Numbered from the stretch's first letter, positions 50,795 to 59,914 are shown. The stretch is DNA of 64,000 nt from Flexivirga meconopsidis (GCF_026162425.1 NZ_JAOBQJ010000002.1:124001-188000), one strand, 5' to 3'. Notes: generated by a model from the letters alone, not told the origin. Numbers and translations are program-made.

Positions 50795-51613
50795 ATGCGC
50801 GCGCGACTCGCCCTGGCTCTGTCCACGGTGCTGCTCGCCGGTTGCGGGTCGTCGGGTTCGTCCGGTGCGGGTGCCTCCTCCGACGGCAGTCCGGCCCTCC
50901 GGTCCGAACTGGCGAGCAGCCCGACGTCCGCCACCTCGTCCGGCCCGGTCAGCCTGGTCGACCGCTGCGGCAGCGTGGCTGCCGGCGCGCGCAGAGTCTC
51001 AGTCGGCGTCGCCGGCCAGCGGCTGTCCGCGGCCGAGCGGGGCACCGGCGCCGCCGTCGCGGTGCTGCTGCACCAGACCAACGGTGATGGCCTCTGCGGC
51101 TGGACCAGCGGCGCGAAGTTGTTCGCCGACAAGGGGATTCGCACGTTGTCGCTCGACCTGTGCGGGTATGGCGAGTCCACCTGCACGCTGACACCCACGC
51201 AGCAGGTGCGCGGTGCCGTCGCGTGGGCGAAGGCTCGCGGCGCCACCCGCGTCGGTGTGGTCGGCGCCTCGATGGGTGGGTCGATCGCGCTCGGCACCGC
51301 GCGGACGTCCGGCGCCGATGTCACCGTCGACCTGTCCGGTCCGACCAACTGGTCCGACGTCCCGGAGGCAAAGGTCGCGGCCAAAGGCCTTTCCACTCCC
51401 CTCCTGGTCGCGGCCAGTAAGGACGACACCGACACCGATGCCGCGGGGCTGCGGGCGGCCACCGCGACCGCGTCGGGTCCGCACCGCTTCGTGTCCACTC
51501 CCACCGGTCACGGCTGGGACCTGGTGTCCACCTTCGCCGGCGGCGCCGATCGGCCGACGCCGTTGTTCGCCACGATCGTCAGCTGGTTACGGGGCGACTA
51601 CGTCGGCGGGTGA
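50795..51613 (+). CDS. Alpha/beta hydrolase lipoprotein
   Basis: A 272-residue secreted protein. MRARLALALSTVLLAGC is a lipoprotein signal with Cys17, followed by a Ser/Gly/Ala-rich linker. The domain is a dienelactone hydrolase-like alpha/beta hydrolase with LLHQTNGDG, LDLCGYGES, VVGASMGGSIALGTA (nucleophile Ser), an acid near AASKDDTDTD and GHGWDL (His). Substrate unknown. ATG 50795 directly follows the candidate PadR operator, so its message is leaderless or nearly so. Confidence 0.83.
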   Translation: MRARLALALSTVLLAGCGSSGSSGAGASSDGSPALRSELASSPTSATSSGPVSLVDRCGSVAAGARRVSVGVAGQRLSAAERGTGAAVAVLLHQTNGDGLCGWTSGAKLFADKGIRTLSLDLCGYGESTCTLTPTQQVRGAVAWAKARGATRVGVVGASMGGSIALGTARTSGADVTVDLSGPTNWSDVPEAKVAAKGLSTPLLVAASKDDTDTDAAGLRAATATASGPHRFVSTPTGHGWDLVSTFAGGADRPTPLFATIVSWLRGDYVGG

Positions 51614-51624
51614 CAACGCGGAGA

Positions 51625-51656
51625 CGCCCGCCATACCGGAGGGGGTATGGCGGGCG
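51625..51656. terminator. Hairpin terminator built from an inverted pair of the GTATGNC motif
   Basis: A perfect 13-bp stem, CGCCCGCCATACC (51625-51637) with GGTATGGCGGGCG (51644-51656), encloses a 6-base loop. It stands between the hydrolase lipoprotein (plus) and ctaF (minus) and can end both transcripts. Each arm contains one copy of the dispersed motif. Confidence 0.75.
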
Positions 51657-51680
51657 CCGCGCCAGCGTCGTGAGTAACTC

Positions 51681-52082
51681 CTAGATGGAGTGCTCGCCGT
51701 GGAAGTACTCAAAGACCCAGCCGATCGCGGAGACCGCCACGAACGGGACCGCCAGCATGACCAGCCACCAGCCGACGGCCAGACCGAGGAACATCAGCGC
51801 ACCGGACGCACCGAGGAACAGCGGCCACCAGGAGTGCGGGCTGAAGAAGCCGTAGTCGCCCTCGATGTCGGAGATCTCGCCCAGCGGGTCGTCGTCCGGA
51901 CGCAGGTCGATCTTGCGACCGGTCCACCACAGGAACCCGCCGATCATGATGCACAGCCCGGCGGTCAGGAACAGCGCGACGGTGCCGACCGGCTCTTCCC
52001 ACTTGGTGAAGACGCCGTAGATGATGCCCATGATCGCGCTGAACGCGAACAGCAGGGAGAACAGCTTGAATTCGACCTTCAC
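51681..52082 (-). CDS. ctaF: Cytochrome c oxidase subunit IV (actinobacterial)
   Basis: A 133-residue membrane protein with about four hydrophobic helices in two pairs: LFSLLFAFSAIMGIIYGVF, VALFLTAGLCIMIGGFLWW, PLFLGASGALMFLGLAVGWW and LVMLAVPFVAVSAIG. It matches the small subunit of the actinobacterial aa3 oxidase. GTG 52082 lies seven bases after the ctaD stop; AAGGAGAA upstream is the probable ribosome binding site. It is the last gene of ctaC-ctaD-ctaF. Confidence 0.9.
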   Translation of the reverse strand: MKVEFKLFSLLFAFSAIMGIIYGVFTKWEEPVGTVALFLTAGLCIMIGGFLWWTGRKIDLRPDDDPLGEISDIEGDYGFFSPHSWWPLFLGASGALMFLGLAVGWWLVMLAVPFVAVSAIGWVFEYFHGEHSI

Positions 52083-52089
52083 AGCAGCG

Positions 52090-53865
52090 TCACTTCTCCT
52101 TGGGGCTGGACTCGCCGGCGAAGCTCTGCGCACCGTGGTCCGCCGAGCCGACCAGCTGGGACAGCGTGTCCGGTGCGGCCTTCACCGACCAGGCGGCGGC
52201 CTCCGGGTGGTGCAGGTCGAACGCCGGACGCTCCGAACGGATCCGCGGGATCGAGTCGAAGTTGTGCCGCGGCGGCGGGCAGGACGTCGCCCACTCCAGT
52301 GAAGCACCGTAACCCCAGGGGTCGTCGGTGCCCACCATCGGAGCGGTCCGCCAGGTCTTCCAGACGTTGTAAAGGAACGGCAGCATCGAGATGCCGAGGA
52401 TGAAGGCGCCCACCGAGGAGATGTCGTTCATCCACTGGAAGTCGTCGGCCGGCAGGTAGTCGGCATACCGACGGGGCATGCCCTTCACGCCCAGCCAGTG
52501 CTGGATCAAGAAGGTGGTGTGGAAACCGATGAACAGCAGCCAGAAGTGCAGCTTGCCGAGCTTCTCGTCGAGCATCCGGCCGGTCAGCTTGGGCCACCAG
52601 AAGTACCACCCGGCGAACATCGCGAACACGACCGTGCCGAACACCACGTAGTGGAAGTGCGCAACCACGAAGTAGGAGTCGGTGAGGTTGAAATCGAGCG
52701 CGGGGCTGGCCAGGATCACACCGGTCAGACCGCCGAACAGGAACGTCACCAGGAAGCCGAGGACCCACAGCATCGGGGTCTCGAAGGTGAGCGAGCCGCC
52801 CCACATCGTGCCGATCCAGTTGAAGAACTTCACCCCGGTCGGCACCGCGATGAGCATCGTCATGACCGCGAAGAACGGCAGCAGCACCTGGCCGGTGGCG
52901 TACATGTGGTGCGCCCACACGCTCACCGACAGGGCGGCGATCGCGATGGTCGCGAAGACCAGCGTCTTATACCCGAAGATCGGTTTGCGGGAGAAGACCG
53001 GCAGGATCTCCGAGACGATGCCGAAGAACGGCAACGCGATGATGTAGACCTCCGGGTGCCCGAAGAACCAGAACATGTGCTCCCAGAGCATGGCGCCGCC
53101 GGTGGCCGGATCGAAGACATGCGCGTTCATCACCCGGTCGGCTCCGAGGCCGAACATCGCGGCGGCCAGCACCGGGAAGACGACCAGGGCCAGGATCGAG
53201 GTGATCAGGATGCCCCAGGTGAACACCGGCATCCGGAACATCGTCATGCCGGGTGCGCGCATGCAGATGATCGTGGTGATGAAGTTGACCGACCCGAGGA
53301 TCGTGCCGAAACCGGCGAGGGCCAGACCGAACACCCACAGGTTGCCGCCGAGGCCGGGGCTGTACGTCGCGTTGGACAGCGGCGCATAGGCGAACCAACC
53401 GAACGCGGCCGCACCCTGCGGGGTGAGGAAGCCGGCGGTGGTGATGCACGCCCCGAACAGGTAGAGCCAGTAGGCGAACATGTTCAGCCGCGGGAACGCC
53501 ACGTCGGGAGAACCGATCTGCAGCGGCATGATCGCGTTGGCGAACCCGGCGAACAGCGGTGTCGCGAAAAGCAACAGCATGATCGTGCCGTGCATGGTGA
53601 ACAGCTGGTTGAACTGCTCGGGGTTGTCCACGACCTGCAGGCCGGGTGCGACCAGCTCGGCGCGGATGAGCAGCGCCAGCACACCGCCGATCAGGAAGAA
53701 CGCGAACGAGGTGATGAAGTAGAGGTTGCCGATGACCTTGTGGTCGGTGGCGGTGATCCACTTGACGATGGTGCGGCCCGGATGGCGCGTGCGCGCCCGC
53801 GCCGCCGCACGTGCGTCGCCGGCGTCACCCGAGTCACCGACGCGAGGTGTTGCGATGCTCGCCAT
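52090..53865 (-). CDS. ctaD: Cytochrome c oxidase subunit I
   Basis: A 591-residue heme-copper oxidase catalytic subunit with 12 membrane helices. The helix VI region [21 protein letters not shown] carries the copper histidine and cross-linked tyrosine; AHHMYATG has the next two histidines, and [13 protein letters not shown] the heme a and a3 ligands. About 40 hydrophilic residues precede helix I and about 60 follow helix XII. ATG 53865 is two bases after the ctaC stop, so translation is coupled. Confidence 0.96.
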   Translation of the reverse strand: MASIATPRVGDSGDAGDARAAARARTRHPGRTIVKWITATDHKVIGNLYFITSFAFFLIGGVLALLIRAELVAPGLQVVDNPEQFNQLFTMHGTIMLLLFATPLFAGFANAIMPLQIGSPDVAFPRLNMFAYWLYLFGACITTAGFLTPQGAAAFGWFAYAPLSNATYSPGLGGNLWVFGLALAGFGTILGSVNFITTIICMRAPGMTMFRMPVFTWGILITSILALVVFPVLAAAMFGLGADRVMNAHVFDPATGGAMLWEHMFWFFGHPEVYIIALPFFGIVSEILPVFSRKPIFGYKTLVFATIAIAALSVSVWAHHMYATGQVLLPFFAVMTMLIAVPTGVKFFNWIGTMWGGSLTFETPMLWVLGFLVTFLFGGLTGVILASPALDFNLTDSYFVVAHFHYVVFGTVVFAMFAGWYFWWPKLTGRMLDEKLGKLHFWLLFIGFHTTFLIQHWLGVKGMPRRYADYLPADDFQWMNDISSVGAFILGISMLPFLYNVWKTWRTAPMVGTDDPWGYGASLEWATSCPPPRHNFDSIPRIRSERPAFDLHHPEAAAWSVKAAPDTLSQLVGSADHGAQSFAGESSPKEK

Positions 53866-53867
53866 GA

Positions 53868-54797
53868 CTACTTCGCCCCTTCAGTGACGATGTCGGAGTT
53901 GTCCGTGCCCTGCGGCAGGAACTGCTGCAGCTTGGCGGCGTCCTTGGGCACGATCTCCGAGCCGTTGCGGTCCAGAGCGTTGGACAGGAAGCCGGTCTGG
54001 CCGCGCTGGCGCAGCTGCTCCATCTTCTTGTTGTAGTTGGCCTCGCTGACCACCTTGACGTTGAACAACATCTGCGAGTGGTAGGCGCCGCAGAGCTCGG
54101 CGCACTTGCCCTGGTAGGTGCCGATCTGGGTCGGGGTGACCGCGAACTTGTTGACCTTGCCCGGGATGACGTCCATCTTTTGCAGGAACTGGATCACCCA
54201 GAAGGTGTGAATGACGTCCCGCGAGGTGAGCACGAACTCGACCCGCTTGTTGACCGGCAGGTAGAGCGTCGGGATGGTTTCCTCCGGGTTCGGCGCGCTC
54301 ATGTCGGCCTGCACACCCGCGTCATACACCTTGGCGTTGACGTAGTTGAAGTCCCAGGACCACTGCTTGGCGACCACGTTGACCGTGACGTCCGCCTTCT
54401 GGCTGGTGTCGAGCATTTTGTTCTCGAGCTCGACGGTCTTACCGAACAGCACTGCGACCATGAAGATCGGCACGACGGTGTAGAGGATCTCGATCGGCAC
54501 GTTGTAGGCCAGCTGCGGCGGCAGGCCGACGTCGGTCTTCTTGCGGCGGTAGCGCACCACGCAGTAGAGGATCAGGCCCCAGACGAGCACACCGACCGCG
54601 AGCGCCCAAACCCAGCTGGACACCCAGAAGTCCTCGATCTCCTTGGACAGGTTGGTCACGCCGTCCGGCAGGTAGCCGCGCTTCTCCACGGGGGTGCACC
54701 CCGTCAGCACGAGAGCGCTGAGACCGATCAGGGCGGCGAAGCCGACCTTTCGGTGTCGCCGGCCCCGCGGGGGCTGTGAGCGACGTGTGGATTTCAC
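53868..54797 (-). CDS. ctaC: Cytochrome c oxidase subunit II (lipoprotein)
   Basis: A 309-residue subunit with the CuA electron-entry site. A basic leader and hydrophobic segment end in the lipobox LVLTGC. Two membrane helices follow ([20 protein letters not shown] and [17 protein letters not shown]). The cupredoxin domain has WSWDFNY and DVIHTFWV and the CuA motif [13 protein letters not shown] start at GTG 54797, six bases after GACAAT; a GTG at 54821 would lie upstream of that box. Confidence 0.94.
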   Translation of the reverse strand: MKSTRRSQPPRGRRHRKVGFAALIGLSALVLTGCTPVEKRGYLPDGVTNLSKEIEDFWVSSWVWALAVGVLVWGLILYCVVRYRRKKTDVGLPPQLAYNVPIEILYTVVPIFMVAVLFGKTVELENKMLDTSQKADVTVNVVAKQWSWDFNYVNAKVYDAGVQADMSAPNPEETIPTLYLPVNKRVEFVLTSRDVIHTFWVIQFLQKMDVIPGKVNKFAVTPTQIGTYQGKCAELCGAYHSQMLFNVKVVSEANYNKKMEQLRQRGQTGFLSNALDRNGSEIVPKDAAKLQQFLPQGTDNSDIVTEGAK

Positions 54798-54803
54798 GTG
54801 GCG

Positions 54804-54809
54804 ATTGTC
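54804..54809 (-). promoter_or_regulatory. -10 box for leaderless ctaC
   Basis: GACAAT on the minus strand ends six bases before GTG 54797. It sets the start used for ctaC and the head of ctaC-ctaD-ctaF. Confidence 0.5.
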
Positions 54810-54924
54810 TGATCCGGGCACGGGGAAACCCTATCCCAGCCTCGTTCGTTCACGTCGCCAGGGCGGTGCTCGGTGTCGGCTCGGTGTCGCGTCAATTGCC
54901 TTACGCCGGAGCGGGGCTGGTCGC

Positions 54925-55614
54925 TCAAGCGGGCTCGTCGCGCCATACGGCGGGTATGGCGAGGGCCGCGGCCTGCTCCAGGCGCCTCAGGTAGTCGCGG
55001 CGGGTGATCTCGCGCACACCCAACGTGCGCAGATGATCGGTCTGCCACTGCACGTCGATCAGCCGCCGCGCATCTGCGTCGGCGAAGAACACCTCGACCA
55101 GCGCCCAGAGCGCCACCTTGCTGGCGTCGGTCGCCCGGTGGAACATCGACTCCCCCGCGAACAGGCCGCCGGTGCACACGCCGTACAGGCCGCCGACCAA
55201 TTGGTCGTCCTGGTCCCACACCTCGATCGAGTGCGCCCAGCCGAGTTGGAACAGTCGGGCGTAGGCGTCCGCGACATCAGCGGTGATCCACCGGCCGTCC
55301 CGGCTGGGGTCGGCGCAGCCGGCGACGACCTCGTCGAACGCCTCGTCGGTGGTCACCCGGAAGCGGTGGCGAGACCGGCGCAGCGAGCGCGGCACCCGAT
55401 GCTCGCCAGGCAACAGCACCCCGCGCTGCAGCGGGGACCACCAGCCGATCGGCGGCCGCCCGTCGTCGCCGATGCCCATCGGGAACAGTCCGCTGCGGTA
55501 GGCGGCGAGCAGGGTGCCGGGCGCCAGGTCGGCGCCGACCGCGATCAGGTCCTGCGGAAGGTGCAGGTCCTGGTCACCGAGGTTCCACTCGGTCGGTGGC
55601 GGTTCGATCGGCAC
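54925..55614 (-). CDS. aat: Leucyl/phenylalanyl-tRNA-protein transferase
   Basis: A 229-residue enzyme that adds Leu or Phe to N-terminal Arg or Lys of proteins, marking them for ClpS/ClpAP-type degradation. Family marks are LIAVGADLAPGTLLAAYRSGLFPM, WWSPLQRGVLLP, GWAHSIEVWDQDDQLVGGLYGV and GESMFHRATDASKVAL, each given as parts of the conserved core. GTG 55614 is the start. Its last codons contain an inverted pair of the dispersed motif forming a hairpin. It lies 28 bases after adoK on the same strand. Confidence 0.93.
   Translation of the reverse strand: MPIEPPPTEWNLGDQDLHLPQDLIAVGADLAPGTLLAAYRSGLFPMGIGDDGRPPIGWWSPLQRGVLLPGEHRVPRSLRRSRHRFRVTTDEAFDEVVAGCADPSRDGRWITADVADAYARLFQLGWAHSIEVWDQDDQLVGGLYGVCTGGLFAGESMFHRATDASKVALWALVEVFFADADARRLIDVQWQTDHLRTLGVREITRRDYLRRLEQAAALAIPAVWRDEPA
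54941..54961. repeat. Inverted motif pair (hairpin) in the last codons of aat
   Basis: CGCCATAC (54941-54948) pairs perfectly with GTATGGCG (54954-54961) across a 5-base loop. It lies inside aat, six codons before its stop, where it forces a rare ATA isoleucine codon. It may act as terminator for aat. Confidence 0.6.
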
Positions 55615-55642
55615 GACGTGAGATTCAACGTCAAGTTGAGGA

Positions 55643-56629
55643 TCAGGCTCGCGGGCACTTCAGGCGGGACTCCACGGCGGCGACGGTGTCGGCGCCGTAC
55701 GACTCCCCCAGCCGGCGCAGGAAATCGCCCTGCCGCAGCACGTACTCCTGGGTGCCGACCGTCTCCAGCACGTAGGTGGCGAGCATCGAACCGATCTCGG
55801 CGCAGGTGCGCAGCGGCAACTGCCAGGTGAGACCGGCCAGGAACCCGGCCCGGAACGCGTCACCGACGCCGGTCGGGTCGACCCGCTTCACCTCACCGGC
55901 GACCGGGATCTCGATCGGGTCCTCCCCCTTGCGCAGGATGACCGCGCCGTCCTTGCCCTTGGTGATCACCCGGGTGCCGACCTGGTCGAGCACCTCGTCG
56001 GCCGACCAGCCGGTCTTCTGCTCGGTCAGCTGCGCTTCGTACTCGTTGGTGAACAGGTATTCGGCACCGGCGATTAGGTCGCGGATGAACGGCCCGTCGG
56101 CGAACGCCAGCTGCTGGCTCGGGTCGGCGATGAAGGGGATCTTGCGCTGCCGGCACTCGACCGTATGACGGCGCATGCCCTCCGGGTCCGACGGTCCGAC
56201 CATGACCAGGTCGAGCCCGCCGACGCGCGCGGCAACCGGGGCGAGCTCGATCTCTCGAGCCTCGCTCATCGCGCCGGCGTAGAAGGTCGCGATCTGAGCC
56301 ATGTCGTCGTCGGTGGTGCACACGAATCGCGCGGTGTGCTTGGTCTGCGAGACGTAGACCGAGTCGCAGTCGACGCCGTGGCGCTCCAGCCACGAGCGGT
56401 AGTCGGCGAAGTCCTCACCGACCGCGTCGACCAGGATCGGCGAGAGGCCGAGATTGCCCATTCCGAAACAGATGTTGGCGGCCACGCCTCCGCGGCGGAT
56501 CTGCAGATCGTCGGCAAGGAACGACACCGAGATCTTGTCGAGTTGCTCGACGACGAGGGAGTCTGCGAAGCGGCCCTTGAAGGTCATCAGATGGTCGGTC
56601 GCGATGGAACCGGTGACGGCGATCTTCAT
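55643..56629 (-). CDS. adoK: Adenosine kinase (PfkB family)
   Basis: A 328-residue sugar kinase-fold enzyme closely resembling M. tuberculosis AdoK (Rv2202c), which phosphorylates adenosine to AMP. It begins KIAVTGSIATDHLMTFKGRF and contains RRGGVAANICFGMG, HTARFVCTTDDDMAQIA, DPSQQLAF and the PfkB catalytic motif DPTGVGDAFRAGFLAG with the base Asp. The gene is next to ctaC in M. tuberculosis as here. Purine salvage by this enzyme complements the purine genes elsewhere in the window. Confidence 0.9.
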   Translation of the reverse strand: MKIAVTGSIATDHLMTFKGRFADSLVVEQLDKISVSFLADDLQIRRGGVAANICFGMGNLGLSPILVDAVGEDFADYRSWLERHGVDCDSVYVSQTKHTARFVCTTDDDMAQIATFYAGAMSEAREIELAPVAARVGGLDLVMVGPSDPEGMRRHTVECRQRKIPFIADPSQQLAFADGPFIRDLIAGAEYLFTNEYEAQLTEQKTGWSADEVLDQVGTRVITKGKDGAVILRKGEDPIEIPVAGEVKRVDPTGVGDAFRAGFLAGLTWQLPLRTCAEIGSMLATYVLETVGTQEYVLRQGDFLRRLGESYGADTVAAVESRLKCPRA

Positions 56630-56639
56630 GGCGACAACC

Positions 56640-56645
56640 TATCCT
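56640..56645 (+). promoter_or_regulatory. -10 box for leaderless M20 peptidase gene
   Basis: TATCCT ends six bases before ATG 56652, within the 22-base gap to divergent adoK. Confidence 0.5.
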
Positions 56646-56651
56646 CCACCC

Positions 56652-57953
56652 ATGCCAGACGCCGCCGCGGCACTGCAGGCCGCGATCCGCCGGCGCACCG
56701 TCGCCGGTGCGGCCAAGGACGACGCCGAGTTCGACGGCCTGCACGCCGACCTGCGGGCCCACTTCCCGCTGCTGTTCGCCGCCTGCGAGCAGGTGCCATT
56801 GCCGGAGCACGCGCTGCTGTTGCGGTGGCCGGGCCGTGGTGGCGCGGCCCCCGTCATACTCATGGCGCATCAGGACGTGGTGCCGGTCGACACCCGCGAC
56901 GACTGGGCGCACCCGGCCTACGGCGGCGACATCGTCGACGGAGTGATCTGGGGGCGCGGGACGCTGGATTGCAAGGGTTCGCTGGTCGCGATCTGCGCCG
57001 CCGTCGAAGGTCTGCTCGCCGACGGGTTCACCCCGCAGCGAGACGTCTGGTTGTCGTTCGGCTCGGACGAGGAGACTCTCGGGCACACCGCGCAGGCTGC
57101 GGTCGCGCAGCTGCAGGAGCACGGCGTCGACCCGTGGCTGGTGCTGGACGAGGGCGGTATGGCGGTCAGCGGCGCCTTTCCCGGTGTCTCCGCGCCGATC
57201 GCGGTCATCGGGCTGGCCGAGAAGGGCGTGGTCGATCTCGAACTCGTTGCCACCGCCGATGGTGGCCACGCGTCGATGCCGCCCCGGCGCGGTGCTCCGG
57301 CCCTGCTGGCGCGGGCGGTCCTGCAGTTGGAGCGGCATCCCGCGCCGGTGGCGCTCCCCGACGCGAGCGTGCTGATGTTGCAACGGCTGGCGGCTGCGGT
57401 GGGCGGTCCGCTCGGGGCAGTGCTCGGGCGGGCAGGTGCGCTCCGGGGGCCGCTGGCCCGGGTGTTCGCCCGGCTCGGACCGGCCACCGCGGCGATGGTG
57501 CGCACGACCTACGCGGTGACCGAGTTGCAGGGCTCGCCCGCACACAACGTGCTGGCCACCACCGCCCGCGCCGGGGTCAATGTGCGGGTGTCGGTGACCG
57601 AGACCGTCGATGAGGCGGTCGCGCGGATCCGGGACGTCGTCGGTGAGCGCGTCGAGGTGGTGGTGCGGGACGCCTACGAGCCCAGCCCGGTGGCGGAGGT
57701 CGGCGCGGCATACGAGCTGTTGGAGGAGGTCACCCGCGAGGTGATGCCCGACGTCATACCGGTCCCCTACGTCGTGATGGCCGCAACCGACGCCCGGCAC
57801 TTCCAGCGGGTATGGCGAAACTGCTACCGCTTCAATCCGTTTCGGATGAGCGAGGCGCAACGCCAGTCACTGCACAACGTGGACGAGCACCTGACGCTGG
57901 AGTCGCTGCTCGAGGGCGTCCGCTGGTACGAGCGGCTGCTGCGCGGTCTCTGA
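56652..57953 (+). CDS. M20 family zinc peptidase / deacylase
   Basis: A 433-residue metallohydrolase of the M20 family (carboxypeptidase S-like). Metal ligands appear in LMAHQDVVPVD (H73), WGRGTLDCKGS (bridging Asp), FGSDEETLGH (catalytic and metal Glu) and near the C-terminus in ATDARHF. The inserted dimerisation domain spans about residues 195-300. Likely substrates are dipeptides or N-acyl amino acids. It is divergent from adoK and ends in a strong shared terminator. Confidence 0.9.
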   Translation: MPDAAAALQAAIRRRTVAGAAKDDAEFDGLHADLRAHFPLLFAACEQVPLPEHALLLRWPGRGGAAPVILMAHQDVVPVDTRDDWAHPAYGGDIVDGVIWGRGTLDCKGSLVAICAAVEGLLADGFTPQRDVWLSFGSDEETLGHTAQAAVAQLQEHGVDPWLVLDEGGMAVSGAFPGVSAPIAVIGLAEKGVVDLELVATADGGHASMPPRRGAPALLARAVLQLERHPAPVALPDASVLMLQRLAAAVGGPLGAVLGRAGALRGPLARVFARLGPATAAMVRTTYAVTELQGSPAHNVLATTARAGVNVRVSVTETVDEAVARIRDVVGERVEVVVRDAYEPSPVAEVGAAYELLEEVTREVMPDVIPVPYVVMAATDARHFQRVWRNCYRFNPFRMSEAQRQSLHNVDEHLTLESLLEGVRWYERLLRGL

Positions 57954-58007
57954 GCGGCCGCCTTCGACTCTCTGACCGGTGGCGTCCCGCTCAACTGACC
58001 GACGCGA

Positions 58008-58054
58008 AAAAGGGGCGGTGTTCACGAACTGGATTCGTGAACACCGCCCCTTTT
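58008..58054. terminator. Strong bidirectional intrinsic terminator
   Basis: A perfect 21-bp stem (58008-58028 with 58034-58054) closes a 5-base loop. It has four A on one side and four T on the other, so it provides a U-tract in both directions. It separates the convergent M20 peptidase and erpA genes. Confidence 0.92.
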
Positions 58055-58079
58055 CCGGTGTTTGCGAGGAGCCGCAGAC

Positions 58080-58445
58080 TCAGCTGAAGCTGTCGCCGCA
58101 GGCGCAGGAGCTGCCCGCGTTGGGGTTGTCGATGGTGAAGCCCTGCTTCTCGATGGTGTCGGCGAAGTCGATGGTGGCGCCCTCGAGGTAGGGGGAGCTC
58201 ATCCGGTCGACGACGACCTCCACACCGCCGAAGTCCCGCACGAGGTCACCGTCGAGGGTGCGCTCGTCGAAGTAGAGCTGGTAGATCAGGCCGGAGCAGC
58301 CGCCGGGCTGCACGCCGACGCGCAGGCGCAGGTCATCGCGACCCTCCTGCTCGAGCAGGCTCTTGACCTTGCCGGCGGCGACGTCGGTGAGAACGACACC
58401 GTGGGTGTCGGTGGTGGCCTGGGTGGCGTTGGTGTCGACGCTCAT
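58080..58445 (-). CDS. erpA: Iron-sulfur cluster insertion protein ErpA/IscA type
   Basis: A 121-residue A-type carrier that delivers Fe-S clusters to client enzymes such as those with [4Fe-4S] centres. The three conserved cysteines are C50 in QPGGCSGLIYQL and C114 and C116 in SSCACGDSF. The first 15 residues are a variable hydrophilic leader. ATG 58445 follows AAGGAA by nine bases. It equals Rv2204c in the conserved block. Confidence 0.93.
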   Translation of the reverse strand: MSVDTNATQATTDTHGVVLTDVAAGKVKSLLEQEGRDDLRLRVGVQPGGCSGLIYQLYFDERTLDGDLVRDFGGVEVVVDRMSSPYLEGATIDFADTIEKQGFTIDNPNAGSSCACGDSFS

Positions 58446-58552
58446 TGCATCAATTCCTTCTCGCACGGATGAACGGGGTCACGGTCAGCAGGTCCAACAG
58501 TGGGTGCCGGCCGATCATTCCCGCGTCTGTCCCACCAGCGTACGTCGCCGGC

Positions 58553-59581
58553 TCAGACACCGCGCCAGGTGCCTGCCAGTCGGCGCGCCGTGGTCTGCAA
58601 CGCCTGCGGCAGGTCGGCGCGATCGGGCGCTGGGCGACGGCTCATCGGGTCGACCAATCCGTATGCCGCAGAGGCCCCCAGCGACATGGTTTCGCGCCGA
58701 CCGACCTCGACCTGCTCGGCGAGCACCAGCGATGGCTTGGCGGCGTCGCCGGCCGCGCCGACGACGGTCGCGACAACCGCGTGCTCGAGACTGCGCCAGT
58801 CGAAGACTCGGGTGCCGACCACGACGAGGTCGCTCTCGGCGACGCGGGCGGCGAGGCCGACCGTCTCGGCGAAGAACTCCGGCCCGGGTCGCAGCTGCGC
58901 CCCGAGCGCCGCCAGACCGAACCCGACGCCGCCGCCGGCCCCGGCACCGGGCTCCCGGTCGGTGCGGTGCTCCTTACCGGTGAGCAGGTCGGTCCGGGCA
59001 GGGATCAATCGGCGGACCTGATCGGCATACGCGCCCATCGCGCGCTCGCGGTCCTGCGCTTCCTGCTTGGTCCAGCCGAGCCCCTCCACGGCCGCAGCGG
59101 CCGCGCCCTGTAGTCCGAGCAGCGGGATGTCGCTGTCACAGGCCGCGGTCAGCCCGATGCCGGTGAGCCGCTCACGGGCGGCGGGCAGCGCGACGGCGAG
59201 ATCGGGGTGACCGCCCAATGCGGTGATCAGACCGTGCCCGCCGTCGACCCCGGCGACCTCACCGACGCCGACCACGACGCGTCCGGCGCCCTGGTCGAGT
59301 GCGGCGCCGATCGCGCGGCCCAGCGGCGCGGAGTCGCCATCCGGGCTCAGCTCGGCGGAGTCGAGATAGGTGACGCCGTCGTGGTCCAGGTGGCCGGCAG
59401 CCCCGACCACTCCCCCGAGACTGCGCTCAAGCGCGTCGACGAAACCGATCCCGCCCGCCGAGAACGGCACCGCCTCGACGCCGACGTCGGGCTGTCGCTG
59501 CTGCCAGCCCTCGGCGATCGCGGCAGTCACCCCGTCGGCAGACAGGTCGGCCCAGTGGTCACTGCAGATGAGGACTCGCAC
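58553..59581 (-). CDS. glxK: Glycerate kinase
   Basis: A 342-residue GlxK/GarK-type glycerate kinase, which phosphorylates glycerate with ATP. The core is seen in VEAVPFSAGGIGFVDAL, PLGRAIGAALDQGAGRVVVGVG, DLLTGKEHRTDREPGAGAGGG region and VFDWRSLEHAVVATVVGAAGDA. In the usual family the motif near residue 230 reads GAGAAGG; here GAGAGGGVGFG. GTG 59581 is the start. It equals Rv2205c in position and is the last gene of the conserved block. Confidence 0.87.
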   Translation of the reverse strand: MRVLICSDHWADLSADGVTAAIAEGWQQRQPDVGVEAVPFSAGGIGFVDALERSLGGVVGAAGHLDHDGVTYLDSAELSPDGDSAPLGRAIGAALDQGAGRVVVGVGEVAGVDGGHGLITALGGHPDLAVALPAARERLTGIGLTAACDSDIPLLGLQGAAAAAVEGLGWTKQEAQDRERAMGAYADQVRRLIPARTDLLTGKEHRTDREPGAGAGGGVGFGLAALGAQLRPGPEFFAETVGLAARVAESDLVVVGTRVFDWRSLEHAVVATVVGAAGDAAKPSLVLAEQVEVGRRETMSLGASAAYGLVDPMSRRPAPDRADLPQALQTTARRLAGTWRGV

Positions 59582-59605
59582 CGCTCCATTGTGCGGGTCA
59601 CCCGG

Positions 59606-59908
59606 TCAATGCTGACGCTGCATCTCCCAGGCCAACCGGATGGCGGTGCGGATCGCGTCGGCGTCACCGTCGAGGTCGGCCTGCACCTTCTGGTGCCGTT
59701 CCCAACGCGGCGGCACCCCGAAGGTGTCCGGGTGCGCGTCGAGCAGTCGCTCCCGGTCGGCGAAATCAACTCGTACCAGGACGGTTCCGGGCTCGTCCTG
59801 TCGTACGACGAGTCGGTCGTCGACAAACCAGGCGACGCGACCCGAGTGGCCCTTGCGTTTGCAACCGGCCAGGGTCCGGGTGAAGGCGTCGATCTCCTCC
59901 AGGTCCAT
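59606..59908 (-). CDS. MmcQ/YjbR family protein, second copy
   Basis: A 100-residue MmcQ/YjbR-fold protein, shorter than the one at 8284-8682 and only distantly alike. It has HSGRVAWFVDDRLVVRQDE, FADRERLLDAHPDTFGVPPRW and a C-terminal helix AIRTAIRLAWEMQ. Function unknown. ATG 59908 follows TACGCT by six bases; that box overlaps a motif copy (GCATACG). It is between the glycerate kinase and M50 peptidase genes, all on the same strand. Confidence 0.8.
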   Translation of the reverse strand: MDLEEIDAFTRTLAGCKRKGHSGRVAWFVDDRLVVRQDEPGTVLVRVDFADRERLLDAHPDTFGVPPRWERHQKVQADLDGDADAIRTAIRLAWEMQRQH

Positions 59909-59914
59909 CACCCG

